64,000 nt of DNA from Phenylobacterium sp. J426 (GCF_024699945.1 NZ_JAJOMY010000001.1:2356001-2420000), one strand, 5' to 3'. Positions 18,534 to 27,524 are shown, counted from the stretch's first letter. Program-made: numbers and translations. Notes: generated by a model from the letters alone, not told the origin.

Positions 18534-19322
18534 CTACGCCTTCACCTGGTTGGCGGTCTGCAGCATGTTGTCGGCGGTTGAGATGACCTTGGAGTTCATC
18601 TCGTAGGCGCGCTGGGCGACGATCAGGGCGGTGATTTCCGACACCGCGTCGACGTTCGACGCCTCGGTGTAGCCCTGGATCAGGTGGCCGACGCCGTTCT
18701 CGCCCGGGACGCCCGTCGTCGGCGCGCCGGAGGCCGCGGTTTCCATGAACAGGTTCGAGCCCAGAGCCTTCAGCCCGCCCTCGTTGAGGAAGGTGGCGAG
18801 CTCCAGCTGGCCCACGACCGCGGGCGCGACCTGGCCAGCCTGGGTCACCTGCACCTGACCGCTCTTGGAGATGGCGATGTCGACCGCATCCTGCGGGATC
18901 GTGATGCCCGGCTGGATCTGGTAGCCGTCCTGGGTGACCAGCTGCCCCTGGTCGTTGACGGCCAGGTTGCCGGCGCGGCTGTAGGCCGTCTCGCCCGAGG
19001 GCAGCAGCACCTGCAGGTAGCCCAGCCCATCGATCGCCATGTCGAGCTTGTTGTCGGTGCGCGTCAGCGTGCCCTGGGTCTGGATGCGATAGACGCTGCC
19101 GGCCTTCACGCCCGCGCCCACCTGCACCCCCGTCGGCACGATGGTGCCCTGGTCCGAGGACTGGACGCCGGCCGCCTCGAACGTCTGGTAGAGCAGGTCC
19201 TGGAACTCCGCCCGCTGACGCTTGAAGCCGACGGTGTTCATGTTGGCGATGTTGTTCGAGATGACCTCGACGTTCAGCTGCTGGGCGGCCATGCCCGTCG
19301 CGGCGGTGCGGAGCGCTTGCAT
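18534..19322 (-). CDS. flgG: flagellar distal rod protein FlgG
   Basis: A 262-residue secreted axial protein. It has the conserved N-terminal rod motif (MQALRTAATGMAAQQLNVEV, SNNIANMNTVGFKRQRAEFQ) and the C-terminal coiled region (EITALIVAQRAYEMNSKVIS). These ends pair in the assembled rod. It has no cleaved signal because it leaves through the flagellar type III apparatus. It is preceded by flgF (14-base gap) and followed four bases later by flgA. Confidence 0.97.
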   Translation of the reverse strand: MQALRTAATGMAAQQLNVEVISNNIANMNTVGFKRQRAEFQDLLYQTFEAAGVQSSDQGTIVPTGVQVGAGVKAGSVYRIQTQGTLTRTDNKLDMAIDGLGYLQVLLPSGETAYSRAGNLAVNDQGQLVTQDGYQIQPGITIPQDAVDIAISKSGQVQVTQAGQVAPAVVGQLELATFLNEGGLKALGSNLFMETAASGAPTTGVPGENGVGHLIQGYTEASNVDAVSEITALIVAQRAYEMNSKVISTADNMLQTANQVKA

Positions 19323-19336
19323 CGGACGCTATCCCC

Positions 19337-20074
19337 TTACTGGACCCGGCCCAGGCGCTCGACGGAGCGGCGCGACAGGTCGGCTTCGGAATCGATCATC
19401 TTGGCGGTGGACTCGTAGGCGCGGCTCACCTCGACCATGCGGGTGATCTGCAGGATGGCCTGGACGTTGGACCCTTCGAGCATGCCCTGCCGCAGGGCGG
19501 CCTCGGCCGCCGGCTGCGGCATCAGGTTCGAGGTGTTGCGGTACTGGTTGTCGCCGGTCTTCTCGAGCGCGGCGAGGCTCTCGAACGTGAACACGCCCAC
19601 CTTGCCGATCCGCTCGGCGCCCTGGCTGACGGTGCCGTCCTTGGCGATGGAGACCGGCCCCTTCTCCGGGTCGATGGTGATCTCGCCGCCGCCCTCGTCC
19701 ATCACCGGCTGCCCCTGCTGGGTCGTCAGGCGGCCGATCTCGTCGGTGCGGAAGCGGCCGTCGCGGGTGAACCGCTCGCCGTCGTCCGCCTGGACGCGGA
19801 AGAAGCCCTGGCCATCGATGGCCAGGTCCAGTTCGCCGCCCGTCTGGCGCAGCGCGCCCTGCCCGAAGTCCCGGGCAACGCCATCGGTCGAGACGAACTT
19901 CACCGGCTTGGGCCCGCCGAGCGTCATGGCCGGCGCCTGGGGATCGGTCTTGTGCAGCAGCGACTCCACCTTGAACCCGGTGGTGTCCAGGTTGGCGATG
20001 TTGTTCGCGATGATGTCCATCTCCTTGCGGAGCACCATCTGGCGCGACAGTCCGACGTAGAGGGCGTTGTCCAT
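19337..20074 (-). CDS. flgF: flagellar proximal rod protein FlgF
   Basis: A 245-residue rod protein related to FlgG. It has the N-terminal motif MDIIANNIANLDTTGFKVES and the C-terminal motif ILQITRMVEVSRAYESTAKM. The ATG at 20074 (MDNALYVGLSRQ) is chosen because it matches the conserved start; an upstream start would run through the sigma-54 promoter. First gene of the flgF-G-A-H operon, divergent from fliL. The sigma-54 site 46-61 bases upstream places it in the late, basal-body-dependent class of the Caulobacter-type flagellar hierarchy. Confidence 0.95.
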   Translation of the reverse strand: MDNALYVGLSRQMVLRKEMDIIANNIANLDTTGFKVESLLHKTDPQAPAMTLGGPKPVKFVSTDGVARDFGQGALRQTGGELDLAIDGQGFFRVQADDGERFTRDGRFRTDEIGRLTTQQGQPVMDEGGGEITIDPEKGPVSIAKDGTVSQGAERIGKVGVFTFESLAALEKTGDNQYRNTSNLMPQPAAEAALRQGMLEGSNVQAILQITRMVEVSRAYESTAKMIDSEADLSRRSVERLGRVQ

Positions 20075-20119
20075 CTTAACCGGCAAGCCTTGCAGGGCGA
20101 CGTTTTCAGCCCCTCTCGC

Positions 20120-20135
20120 TGCAAGGTTCGGGCCA
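20120..20135 (-). promoter_or_regulatory. sigma-54 promoter of the flgF operon
   Basis: Read on the minus strand, the site is TGGCCCGAACCTTGCA. It fits the -24/-12 consensus TGGCACG-N4-TTGCA with one difference outside the invariant GG and GC, which are spaced correctly. Transcription would begin near 20108, giving a leader of about 35 bases before the flgF ATG. Sigma-54 control of flgF operons by FlbD is known in Caulobacter crescentus; that it applies here is inference from the match and the position. Confidence 0.8.
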
Positions 20136-20226
20136 CTCCGAAACCTCAACAATTTCAACGGATAATAAAGTTAACGGGCGCCGGGCGGCGGAAAATGCCG
20201 GGCAGGCTTGGCCGCCGTTAAGGTCC

Positions 20227-20246
20227 GTTAAAAACCGGTTCTTAAC
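20227..20246. promoter_or_regulatory. 20-bp near-perfect palindrome with TTAA ends, upstream of fliL
   Basis: GTTAA, one base, AACCGGTT, one base, TTAAC is a palindrome with only the single pair at the two spacer positions mismatched. It lies 49 bases before the fliL start in the divergent flgF/fliL gap. Further TTAA half-sites are at 20171, 20218 and 20228. The half-sites resemble CtrA half-boxes, but none pair at the 7-base spacing CtrA prefers (the nearest is 6). Likely an operator for the fliL promoter; which protein binds is not determined. Confidence 0.5.
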
Positions 20247-20294
20247 CAAACCGGCGTCACACGTGTGCGGGACAGGATTCTAAGGAACGCGCGC

Positions 20295-20900
20295 GTGGCC
20301 AAGGACAAGGTCAAGGAGGCTCCGGAAGGCGAGGCTCCCGCCGAGGGCGAGGAGGGCGCTGCGCCGGCCAAGAAGAAGCTGCCGCTCAAGCTTCTCATCA
20401 TCGGCGGCGTGGCCGCGGTGGTCGTGCTGGGCGGCGGCGGGACAGCCGCCTTCATGTTCCTTTCGCCCAAGCCCGACGAGGCGGCGGCCCACGGCGAGGC
20501 CAAGCCGAAGAAGAAGGAAAAGAAGAAGGAAGAGAAGGGCGCCAAGGGCAAGGAAGGCGAGAAGGGCGCCGCGGTTGTGCGCGAAGGCCCCGACGGCGTG
20601 GTCTTCTACACGATGCCCGACGTGGTCGTGAACATGCAGACCGCGGACGGTCGGCCCACCTTCCTGAAGCTGAAGCTCACCCTCGAGCTGCCCGACGAGG
20701 CGGCGGTCGAGGAGCTCGATCCGAACATGCCGAGGCTCCAGGACATGTTCCAGAGCTTCCTGCGCGAGCTGCGCCCGGAGGACCTGGCCGGCAGCCAGGG
20801 CAGCTATCAGCTCCGCATGGAGATCCTGCGCCGGGTGAACCTGGTGATCGCCCCATCCAAGGCCAACGCCGTCCTGATCGAGGAGATGCTCATCAACTAG
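20295..20900 (+). CDS. fliL: flagellar basal-body-associated protein FliL
   Basis: A 201-residue inner-membrane protein with a short cytoplasmic tail, one membrane segment (LLIIGGVAAVVVLGGGGTAA) and a periplasmic domain ending in VAPSKANAVLIEEMLIN-type sequence (LVIAPSKANAVLIEEMLIN). FliL rings surround the stator units and support motility. A lysine/glutamate-rich linker (KPKKKEKKKEEKGAKGKEGE) after the membrane helix is unusually charged. GTG at 20295 is chosen because AAGGA lies nine bases upstream; an earlier ATG at 20265 has none. First gene of fliL-fliM-DUF6468-motE-TPR. Confidence 0.93.
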   Translation: MAKDKVKEAPEGEAPAEGEEGAAPAKKKLPLKLLIIGGVAAVVVLGGGGTAAFMFLSPKPDEAAAHGEAKPKKKEKKKEEKGAKGKEGEKGAAVVREGPDGVVFYTMPDVVVNMQTADGRPTFLKLKLTLELPDEAAVEELDPNMPRLQDMFQSFLRELRPEDLAGSQGSYQLRMEILRRVNLVIAPSKANAVLIEEMLIN

Positions 20901-20933
20901 GGCCTCCGGGTCCTAGTCGAGAGCGCCAGTCGC

Positions 20934-22003
20934 ATGAGCGAAGACGTCGAAGCCCCGCAAACCGACAGCGCCGACGCCGGATGGGCGGCGCCGAAAAGCG
21001 CTTCCGAGAGTCTGATCGGCTCCGAACGGATCCTCAATCAGGATGAGATCGACAGCCTGCTGGGCTTCGATCTCTCCGACGACGAGGTCTCCGAGCGCAC
21101 GGGCATCCGGGCCATCATCAACTCGGCGCTCGTCTCTTACGAACGCCTCCCGATGCTCGAGATCGTCTTCGACCGCCTGGTGCGGTTGATGACCACGAGC
21201 CTGCGGAACTTCACGTCCGACAACGTCGAGGTCAGCCTCGACAACATCAGCTCTATCCGCTTCGGCGATTACCTGAACTCGATCCCGCTGCCGGCCATCC
21301 TGTCGGTGTTCCGCGCCGAGGAGCTGAACAACTACGGCCTGCTGACGGTCGACTCCAACCTGATCTACTCGATCGTCGACGTGCTGCTGGGCGGCCGCCG
21401 CGGCACGGCGGCCATGCGGATCGAAGGCCGCCCCTACACCACAATCGAGCGCGTGCTGGTTCAGCGCATGGTGGAGGTCGTACTCGCTGACGCTCGAGAG
21501 GCCTTCGAGCCGCTGACGCCTGTCAGCTTCACCCTCGATCGCCTCGAGACCAACCCGCGGTTCGCGGCCATCGCGCGGCCCGCCAACGCGGCCATCCTGG
21601 TGAAGCTGCGGATCGACATGGAAGACCGCGGCGGGCGGATCGAGCTCCTGCTGCCTTACGCCACCCTCGAGCCCATTCGGAAGATGCTGCTGCAGCAGTT
21701 CATGGGCGAGAAGTTCGGGCGCGACAACATCTGGGAAAGCCACCTCGCCACCGAGTTGTGGACCACCAACATGGAGGTGCGCGCCGTGCTCGACGAGCAG
21801 CAGGTCAGCCTCCAGCGCGTCCTCGACCTGAAGGTCGGCGACACCTTGATGCTGAACGCCACCCCCGACAGCCTCATCGAGCTGCGGGCCGGGGCGATTC
21901 CCTGACCCGCGGCCGGATGGGCCGCCGCAACGCCCACATCGCCGTCCGGGTCGAGGCGCCTCTTACGCCGCACGCCCGCCAAGCCGTCACGAGGTCCCAA
22001 TGA
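20934..22003 (+). CDS. fliM: flagellar motor switch protein FliM (one-base frameshift near the end)
   Basis: The C-ring protein that binds phosphorylated CheY and sets rotation. It has the N-terminal LNQDEIDSLLGFDLSDDE, the central CheC-like domain and the C-terminal SpoA domain (LDLKVGDTLMLNATPDSLIE). The uncorrected frame stops early after LRAGAIP. Adding one G to the G4 run 21891-21894 continues as GDSLTRGRMGRRNAHIAVRV to a stop at 22003, giving 356 residues and a normal SpoA end. With that repair the stop overlaps the next start (ATGA). Confidence 0.93.
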
Positions 22004-22503
22004 GCCTGATCGGCCTGATCATGAACCTGGTGCTGGCGGGGCTTCTGCTCGCCGCGCTGACCATGGGCGTCCGGCTGAACCGCCGCCTGAAGGCGCTGCG
22101 CGACAGCCAGGACGGTTTCGCCACCGCCGTCGCCGAGCTGAACGCCGCCGCCCAGCGCGCCGAGCAGGGTCTGGCCGATCTGCGGGCCGCCACCGACGAG
22201 GCGACCGACGAACTCGCCGACCGCATCGAGAAGGGGCGCGCGCTCGCCGCCAAGCTGGAGCGCCTGACCGCCCAGGCGCCGGATCACATCCGGTCGGCGC
22301 CGGACGTGGACCGGGACGCCGAGCGCCGCCTCGGCGCCCTGCTGGCCGCGGCGCGCGAGGCCCGCGCCAAGCCGGAGCGTCTCGTGCGTGAAGAGCCCCG
22401 CCTGACCATGCGCCCCGTCGCGCGCCCGGCCGTGGACCCTGACGCCGACCTCTTCGAGGACGAGCCGCTGACCCTCGATGCGCCCTTCGGAGGCCGCCGG
22501 TGA
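22000..22503 (+). CDS. DUF6468 protein of the fliM operon
   Basis: A 167-residue protein with one N-terminal membrane helix (LIMNLVLAGLLLAALTMGV) and a long charged helical stretch likely to form a coiled coil (FATAVAELNAAAQRAEQGLA). It matches the DUF6468 proteins that sit between fliM and motE in alphaproteobacterial flagellar operons; its function is not known to me. It overlaps fliM by four bases and motE by four bases (GTGA), so all three are translationally coupled. A role at the motor or switch is inference from context. Confidence 0.8.
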   Translation: MSLIGLIMNLVLAGLLLAALTMGVRLNRRLKALRDSQDGFATAVAELNAAAQRAEQGLADLRAATDEATDELADRIEKGRALAAKLERLTAQAPDHIRSAPDVDRDAERRLGALLAAAREARAKPERLVREEPRLTMRPVARPAVDPDADLFEDEPLTLDAPFGGRR

Positions 22504-23400
22504 ATTCCATGCCCCGCATCCTGCCGCTGGTGGGCCTCGCCATCGGCGGCGTCCTGGCGGTGAATGCGCTGGCCGGCGCCCGCGACCTGCCGGGCATGCT
22601 GTCCGGCGCCCGTGCGTTCGCCGAGGAAGCCGTGAAGGGGGGGTGACCCCAAGGCCAGGCCGGAGGACGCCAAGGCCGACACGGGCGAGGCCAAGGACGC
22701 CGCCGCGGGCCTGCCGCCCCCGACCCTGCAGCCGAAGGCCGTCTGCGCGCCGACCGCCGCCGAACTTGCCAAGGCCGCCGGGCTGTCGCCGGCCGAGCTG
22801 CAGGTGCTGCAGAGCCTGGGCGAGCGCCGGGGAGTCCTTGACGCCCGCGAAAACGACCTCAACACCCAGCTTGCGCTCATGGCCGCGGCCGAGGCCAAGC
22901 TGGACGCCAAGATCAAGGCGCTGAACGGCCTGAAGGGCGAGGTGCAGGGCCTCCTGACTCAGGCCGACGCCATGGAGCAGGCCGAGATCGACCGCCTGGT
23001 GAAGGTCTTCGAAGGCATGAAGGCGAAGGATGCCGCGCCCCGTTTCACGGCGCTCGACGATTCCGTGCGCCTGCCGATCGCCGCCAAGATGAAGGAGCGT
23101 TCGCTGTCGGCGATCATGGCCCAGATGCCGGCGTCCGAGGCCAAGAAGCTGACCGAGGGCCTCGCCAAGCGCTTCACCGACGCCCAGGCCGCTGCGGCCC
23201 GCGCCCAGCAACTGGCGCAGAACGGCGCCGAGCCGCCCGCCGCGGCGCCGGCCGCCCCGCCGGCCAAGACCGCCAACGCGCCGCGTCGCCAGGCCCCGCC
23301 GCGCAAGGCCGCGCCGGCCAATCAACAGGCCGCCAAGCCCGAGGCCGCGCCGCCCGCCCCGGCGCCGCAGGCCGCCGCCCCGCCGGCCAAGGCCGGCTAG
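22500..23400 (+). CDS. motE: MotE-type flagellar protein (one-base frameshift)
   Basis: A 299-residue protein when one base is removed from the G7 run 22637-22643. It has an N-terminal membrane/signal helix (MPRILPLVGLAIGGVLAVNA), a coiled-coil (RENDLNTQLALMAAAEAKLD) and a domain like the intracellular MgtE N-terminus (MKERSLSAIMAQMPASEAKK). The tail is low-complexity Ala/Pro/Lys. MotE is a chaperone of the periplasmic motility protein MotC in rhizobia; whether it has that partner here is unknown. Start is GTG at 22500 or ATG at 22509. The uncorrected frame stops right after the signal helix. Confidence 0.85.
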
Positions 23401-23403
23401 CCG

Positions 23404-26328
23404 ATGCGCCTGCGCCAGGCCCTCCGTTCCGGCGTCGCCGCCGCCTGCATCGCCTCGGTGGCGGCGCCGGCCGGGATGGCTGCGCCCGCGGCGGAGGCCG
23501 GCGGCGCCAAGACGGCCACGGGTCCGCTGGACGTTCGGATCGCCCAGGCCGAGACCTTTTCGCGCATCGAGTTCCACTGGAAGGGCCAGGCCGCGGTCGC
23601 CGCGAAGCGCGACGGCCAGGTGCTGACCCTCAGTTTCAGCCGCGACGCCGACCCCGACATCTCGCGCCTGCGCACCTCGCCGCCCAGATGGGTGAAGACC
23701 GCCGAGAAGCGCCGCGCGGGGGGCAAGCTGCAGCTCGTCCTCACCCTGGCCGATGACGCCGACGCCAAGGTCGGGACCGCCGACGGCGCCTCCTACGTCA
23801 ACGTCTTCGAGAAGCCGCCGGCCCCGGAGCGCGCGCCGGTGGACGTGGTTCAGGCCGAGCCCGAGCCGCCGCGGCCCGATCCTCTGCCGCCCGGCGGCGT
23901 GGTGAAGGTGGGCGTGAACGTCGCCGCCGGTCAGGCGCAGCTCACCTTCAACTGGGCCAATCCCGCCGGCGCCGCCGTCTTCCGCCGCGGCGGGGCCGTA
24001 TGGGTGGTGTTCGATGCGCCCGCCAAGCTCGACGTCTCGGCCGCGCCCAAGGGGCTGAAACAGCTGGGCGCCATCCAGGCGTTCCGCGGGACCGACCACG
24101 CCGCGCTCAGGATCGAGACGTCCCCCGACACGCCGATCTTCGCCACCGCTGTGGGCGACACCTGGACCATCGCCCTCGGGCCCGGCGGCCAGTCCCAGCC
24201 CGGCATCGTCCGCGTCGGCCGCGACGCCGCCGGCGGCCCCCCGGTTATCAAGGCCCCGGTGGCCGGCGCCACACGCGTGGTCCGCTTCGCCGATCCGGTC
24301 GTGGGCGATGTCGTCACGGTGGTCACGGCCCTGGGCCCGCCCAAGGGCGTTCCGAGCCGGCGCGACTATGTCCAGATGGCGCTGCTGCCCTCGATCCAGG
24401 GCCTGGCGGTCGAGAGCTTCGTCGACGACCTCAGCGTCCGGCGCGACGGCGACATCGTCCGCATCGGCCGGCCGCAGGGCCTGACGCTCTCGCCGGCCTG
24501 GGCCACCAAGGACCGAGAACAGGCCGAACTCGGCGCGCCGAAGCCGGCCCCCATGCCGGCCCTGATCTCCGAGGAATGGGCGCAGACCGGCGAGCACGGC
24601 TTCCTGGCCCGCTACAATTCGCTCATGGCCGCAGCGGCCGCCGAGGGCGCCAACAAGGACCGCCAGGCCCCGGTCGCCGCGCGCATGGCGCTGGCTCGCT
24701 TCCTGGTGGGCTCGGAGCTCTCGTTCGAGGCGATCGGGATCCTCAACAACCTGGCGCGCGAACATCCCGAGATGCTCGACGATCCCGAGTTCCGCGGTCT
24801 GCGCGGCGTCGCCCGGGTGCTCGCCCGCCGGTACAAGGAGGCCGAGGCGGACCTCTCCGCGCCCGCACTGGCCGACGACCCGTCCAGCGCCATGTGGCGT
24901 TCCTACGTCTCGACGCAGCTGGCCCATTGGCCCGACGCCCGCGCCCAGTTCGGCAAGGGCGCCGAGTCCTTCGCGTTGTTCTCCCCCGCCTGGAAGGCCC
25001 GGTTCGCCCGCGCGGAGGCCCAGGCCTCGCTGTACCAGGGCGACCTCGTGGGCGCCGAAGCCCGAGTCAAACTCGCCCTCGCGGAGAAGGCCGGCGCGGC
25101 CGAGGAACTGCAGAGCCGCCTGCTGCAGGCGCGGATCATCGAACTGCAGGGGCACAAGGACCGCGCGCTCAGGATCTACACCGCCGTCGCCAAGGCCCCG
25201 GTCGATTCCATCTCGGCGCCGGCCCTTCTGCGCGCCACCCGGATCCAGCTCGAGACTGGCAAGCTCACGCCGCTGCAGGCGGCCACGGTGTTCGACAACC
25301 TGCGCTACCGCTGGCGCGGTGACGCGACCGAACTGGAGACCATCCGGGCGCTCGGCAACCTCTACCTCGACCAAGGGCGCTACCGCGAGGCGCTGGAGGC
25401 GCTGCGCACCGCCGGCGGCCGTCTGCCCGACCTGCCCGAGGCGCTGCAGCTCCAGGCCGACCTCTCCGCCGCTTTCCGGGCCCTGTTCCTCGACGGCATG
25501 GCGGATGGTCTGGAGCCGGTCCAGGCGCTGGCCCTGTTCTACGACTTCAAGGAACTGACGCCGGTCGGCGCGGACGGCGACCTGATGGTCCGCAAGCTGG
25601 TCCGCCGCCTCGTCGACGTCGACCTGCTGCCCCAGGCCGCCGAGCTCCTCAAGTACCAGGCGGACAACCGGCTGGAGGGCGTGGCCAAGGCCCAGGTGTC
25701 CACGGACCTGGCGCTGATCTATCTGATGGACCGCAAGCCGGAAGCCGCGATCCAGGCGATCAACGCCTCGCGCACGACGGTCCTGCCGACCGCCCTGAAC
25801 AACGAGCGCCGTCTGATCGAGGCCCGCGCCTGGGCCGCCGTCGGCCGCCACGAAAACGCGCTGGAGATCATCGAGCGCGACGCCTCCCGTGAAGCCCAGG
25901 AGCTCCGCGCGGAGATCACCTGGAAGCAGAAGAACTGGGCGGCCGCCGGCCCGCTGTTCGAGAAGTCGCTGAGCGAGCGCTGGAAGAACCCCGATGCCCT
26001 CACCGCTGAGGAGGAGGGCAAGCTGCTCCGGGCCGGGGTCGCCTACAGCCTGGCTGGGGACGACGCCTCGCTCCAGCGGCTGGAGCGTCAGTACGCGGGC
26101 TTCTACGAGAAGGCCAACAACCCCGAAGCCCTGCGCATCGCGCTGTCGGGCGAACCCTCCGGCCGGCTCAGCGTCGGCGACTTCGGCCGCGTCAGCGCCG
26201 ACAACGAGGCCTTCGCGGGCTGGGTCGACCGGATGAAGCAGCGCTTCAAGACGAGGCCGTCGCCGACGGGCAGGGCGGCGGCTCCCAATCCGGCTCCCGC
26301 GGCGGCCGGCAAGGCGGCGACGAATTAG
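23404..26328 (+). CDS. large exported TPR-type protein of the fliL-fliM operon
   Basis: A 974-residue protein with a Sec signal (ALRSGVAAACIASVAAPAGM). An N-terminal beta-rich part of about 350 residues has AMIN-like repeated strands (FSRIEFHWKGQAAVAAKRDG, QAQLTFNWANPAGAAVFRRG). A long all-helical TPR-like part of about 600 residues follows (YKEAEADLSAPALADDPSSA, QGRYREALEALRTAGGRLPD). It starts four bases after motE stops. Proteins of this build recur in alphaproteobacterial flagellar operons, but I know of no assigned function; a periplasmic scaffold around the motor is inference. Its antisense strand is open for 1325 codons, a GC artefact. Confidence 0.85.
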   Translation: MRLRQALRSGVAAACIASVAAPAGMAAPAAEAGGAKTATGPLDVRIAQAETFSRIEFHWKGQAAVAAKRDGQVLTLSFSRDADPDISRLRTSPPRWVKTAEKRRAGGKLQLVLTLADDADAKVGTADGASYVNVFEKPPAPERAPVDVVQAEPEPPRPDPLPPGGVVKVGVNVAAGQAQLTFNWANPAGAAVFRRGGAVWVVFDAPAKLDVSAAPKGLKQLGAIQAFRGTDHAALRIETSPDTPIFATAVGDTWTIALGPGGQSQPGIVRVGRDAAGGPPVIKAPVAGATRVVRFADPVVGDVVTVVTALGPPKGVPSRRDYVQMALLPSIQGLAVESFVDDLSVRRDGDIVRIGRPQGLTLSPAWATKDREQAELGAPKPAPMPALISEEWAQTGEHGFLARYNSLMAAAAAEGANKDRQAPVAARMALARFLVGSELSFEAIGILNNLAREHPEMLDDPEFRGLRGVARVLARRYKEAEADLSAPALADDPSSAMWRSYVSTQLAHWPDARAQFGKGAESFALFSPAWKARFARAEAQASLYQGDLVGAEARVKLALAEKAGAAEELQSRLLQARIIELQGHKDRALRIYTAVAKAPVDSISAPALLRATRIQLETGKLTPLQAATVFDNLRYRWRGDATELETIRALGNLYLDQGRYREALEALRTAGGRLPDLPEALQLQADLSAAFRALFLDGMADGLEPVQALALFYDFKELTPVGADGDLMVRKLVRRLVDVDLLPQAAELLKYQADNRLEGVAKAQVSTDLALIYLMDRKPEAAIQAINASRTTVLPTALNNERRLIEARAWAAVGRHENALEIIERDASREAQELRAEITWKQKNWAAAGPLFEKSLSERWKNPDALTAEEEGKLLRAGVAYSLAGDDASLQRLERQYAGFYEKANNPEALRIALSGEPSGRLSVGDFGRVSADNEAFAGWVDRMKQRFKTRPSPTGRAAAPNPAPAAAGKAATN

Positions 26329-26358
26329 CGCCTGCCAGCGCCGTGCAAGGGGGCCGCG

Positions 26359-27153
26359 CTATCCGCCGGCGCCGCGCTGAAAGCTCTCCACGAGACTGCC
26401 GCAGACCAGCCGCCAGCCGTCGACCAGCACGAAGAAGATCAGCTTGAACGGCAGGCTGACCACCGCCGGAGGCAGCATCATCATGCCCATGCTCATCAGC
26501 ACGCTGGCGACCACCAGGTCGATCACCAGGAACGGCACGAACAGCAGGAAGCCGATCTCGAAGGCGCGCTTCAGCTCGCTGATCATGAAGGCAGGCGTCA
26601 CCACCCGCAGCGGCGTCTCCTCCGCCGTCGCCGGCTTCTGGATCCGGGAAAGGCGGATGAACAGGCCCAGGTCCTCTTCGTCGACTTGGCTCAGCATGAA
26701 GGTCTTCACCGGGCCGCCGGCGGCGTCGAACGCGGCCGGCAGCTCCATCTGCTGGTCCAGCAGCGGCTTGACCCCTTCCTGGTACGACCGCTCGAAGGTC
26801 GGGCCCATGACGATGGCGGTGAGGAACAGGGCCAGCGAGACGATCACCGCGTTGGGCGGGCTCTGCTGCACCCCCAGCGCCGTGCGCAGCAGGCTCAGCA
26901 CCACCACGATCCGCACGAAGGAGGTGGTCATGATGACGATGGATGGGGCCAGCGACAGCACCGTCAGCAGGCCCACCAGCTGAACGACCCGCTCGGTCAG
27001 CCCCGCGCCGGTGCCGAGGTCGATGTTCAGCGCCTGCGCCGCCGCGGCCGCCGGGAAGACCAGGGCCGCCAGCGTGGTGATGACCGCCAGGCCCGCGGCG
27101 CGGCGCCAATCGTCGGCGGGCAGGACGCGCATCGCCTTCAGGAGGTCGCGCAT
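26359..27153 (-). CDS. fliP: flagellar type III export gate protein FliP
   Basis: A 264-residue membrane protein. A cleavable N-terminal signal region (AAGLAVITTLAALVFPAAAA) is followed by the conserved core (VQLVGLLTVLSLAPSIVIMT, TALGVQQSPPNAVIVSLALF) and C-terminal helices (MSMGMMMLPPAVVSLPFKLI). FliP forms the pentameric export gate with FliQ and FliR. The ATG at 27153 overlaps the fliO stop (ATGA), which decides the start. It is divergent from flgB-flgC-fliE via fliO. Confidence 0.97.
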   Translation of the reverse strand: MRDLLKAMRVLPADDWRRAAGLAVITTLAALVFPAAAAAQALNIDLGTGAGLTERVVQLVGLLTVLSLAPSIVIMTTSFVRIVVVLSLLRTALGVQQSPPNAVIVSLALFLTAIVMGPTFERSYQEGVKPLLDQQMELPAAFDAAGGPVKTFMLSQVDEEDLGLFIRLSRIQKPATAEETPLRVVTPAFMISELKRAFEIGFLLFVPFLVIDLVVASVLMSMGMMMLPPAVVSLPFKLIFFVLVDGWRLVCGSLVESFQRGAGG

Positions 27154-27434
27154 CAGCGGGCGTCCGTCATCTTGATCTGGGTCTCGCCCAGCAGCCGGCC
27201 CTCGCCCAGCAGCAGCAGCCGCTCCTGCCCGTCGCATTCGACGATCAGCAGTCGCCGCGCCGGGTCCAGGATCAGGGTCTCCACCACCTTCAGCCGACGC
27301 TCGCGCCGTTGCGGCTGGCCGAAGCGGGCGATTGCATTGGGCCCGTAGCGACGCAGCGCAAGCGCGCCGAGGCCCACAAGGCCCAGGGTCACGGCGAGGG
27401 CGAAGACGGCTTGGATGAAGTCGAGGAAACCCAT
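27153..27434 (-). CDS. fliO: flagellar biosynthetic protein FliO
   Basis: A 93-residue protein with one membrane helix (FALAVTLGLVGLGALALRRY) and a small cytoplasmic beta domain (RRLKVVETLILDPARRLLIV, then GEGRLLGETQIKM). FliO helps FliP assemble in the export gate. The ATG at 27434 (MGFLDFIQAVFAL) is preferred; an ATG at 27470 would add 12 residues but lies too close to the CtrA box for a leader. It overlaps fliP by four bases. Confidence 0.9.
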   Translation of the reverse strand: MGFLDFIQAVFALAVTLGLVGLGALALRRYGPNAIARFGQPQRRERRLKVVETLILDPARRLLIVECDGQERLLLLGEGRLLGETQIKMTDAR

Positions 27435-27485
27435 GGGCGCTTCTGCGGCAGGAGGTGCTTTGCGGCCCATACCGGCCCGAGTCTC

Positions 27486-27500
27486 TTAAGAGGCGATTAA
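27486..27500. promoter_or_regulatory. CtrA-binding box between fliO and flgB
   Basis: TTAA, seven bases (GAGGCGA), TTAA followed by C is an exact match to the full CtrA site TTAA-N7-TTAAC. It lies 24 bases before flgB and 51 bases before the fliO ATG, read in opposite directions. CtrA usually covers the -35 region. The distance therefore fits a fliO-fliP promoter (start near 27458) well; for flgB it would imply a leaderless or very short-leader transcript. CtrA activates early flagellar genes in Caulobacter crescentus; its action here is inferred. Confidence 0.8.
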
Positions 27501-27524
27501 CCCTGTTTATTCACCATCTTCGCC

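Noticed and set aside
20218-20231. CtrA box before fliL
   Set aside because: The two TTAA half-sites are spaced by six, not seven, bases; kept only as part of the palindrome region.
21874-25851. A 1325-codon open frame on the minus strand
   Set aside because: It lies antisense to fliM, DUF6468, motE and the TPR gene, has no family features, and arises because very GC-rich third positions remove stops.
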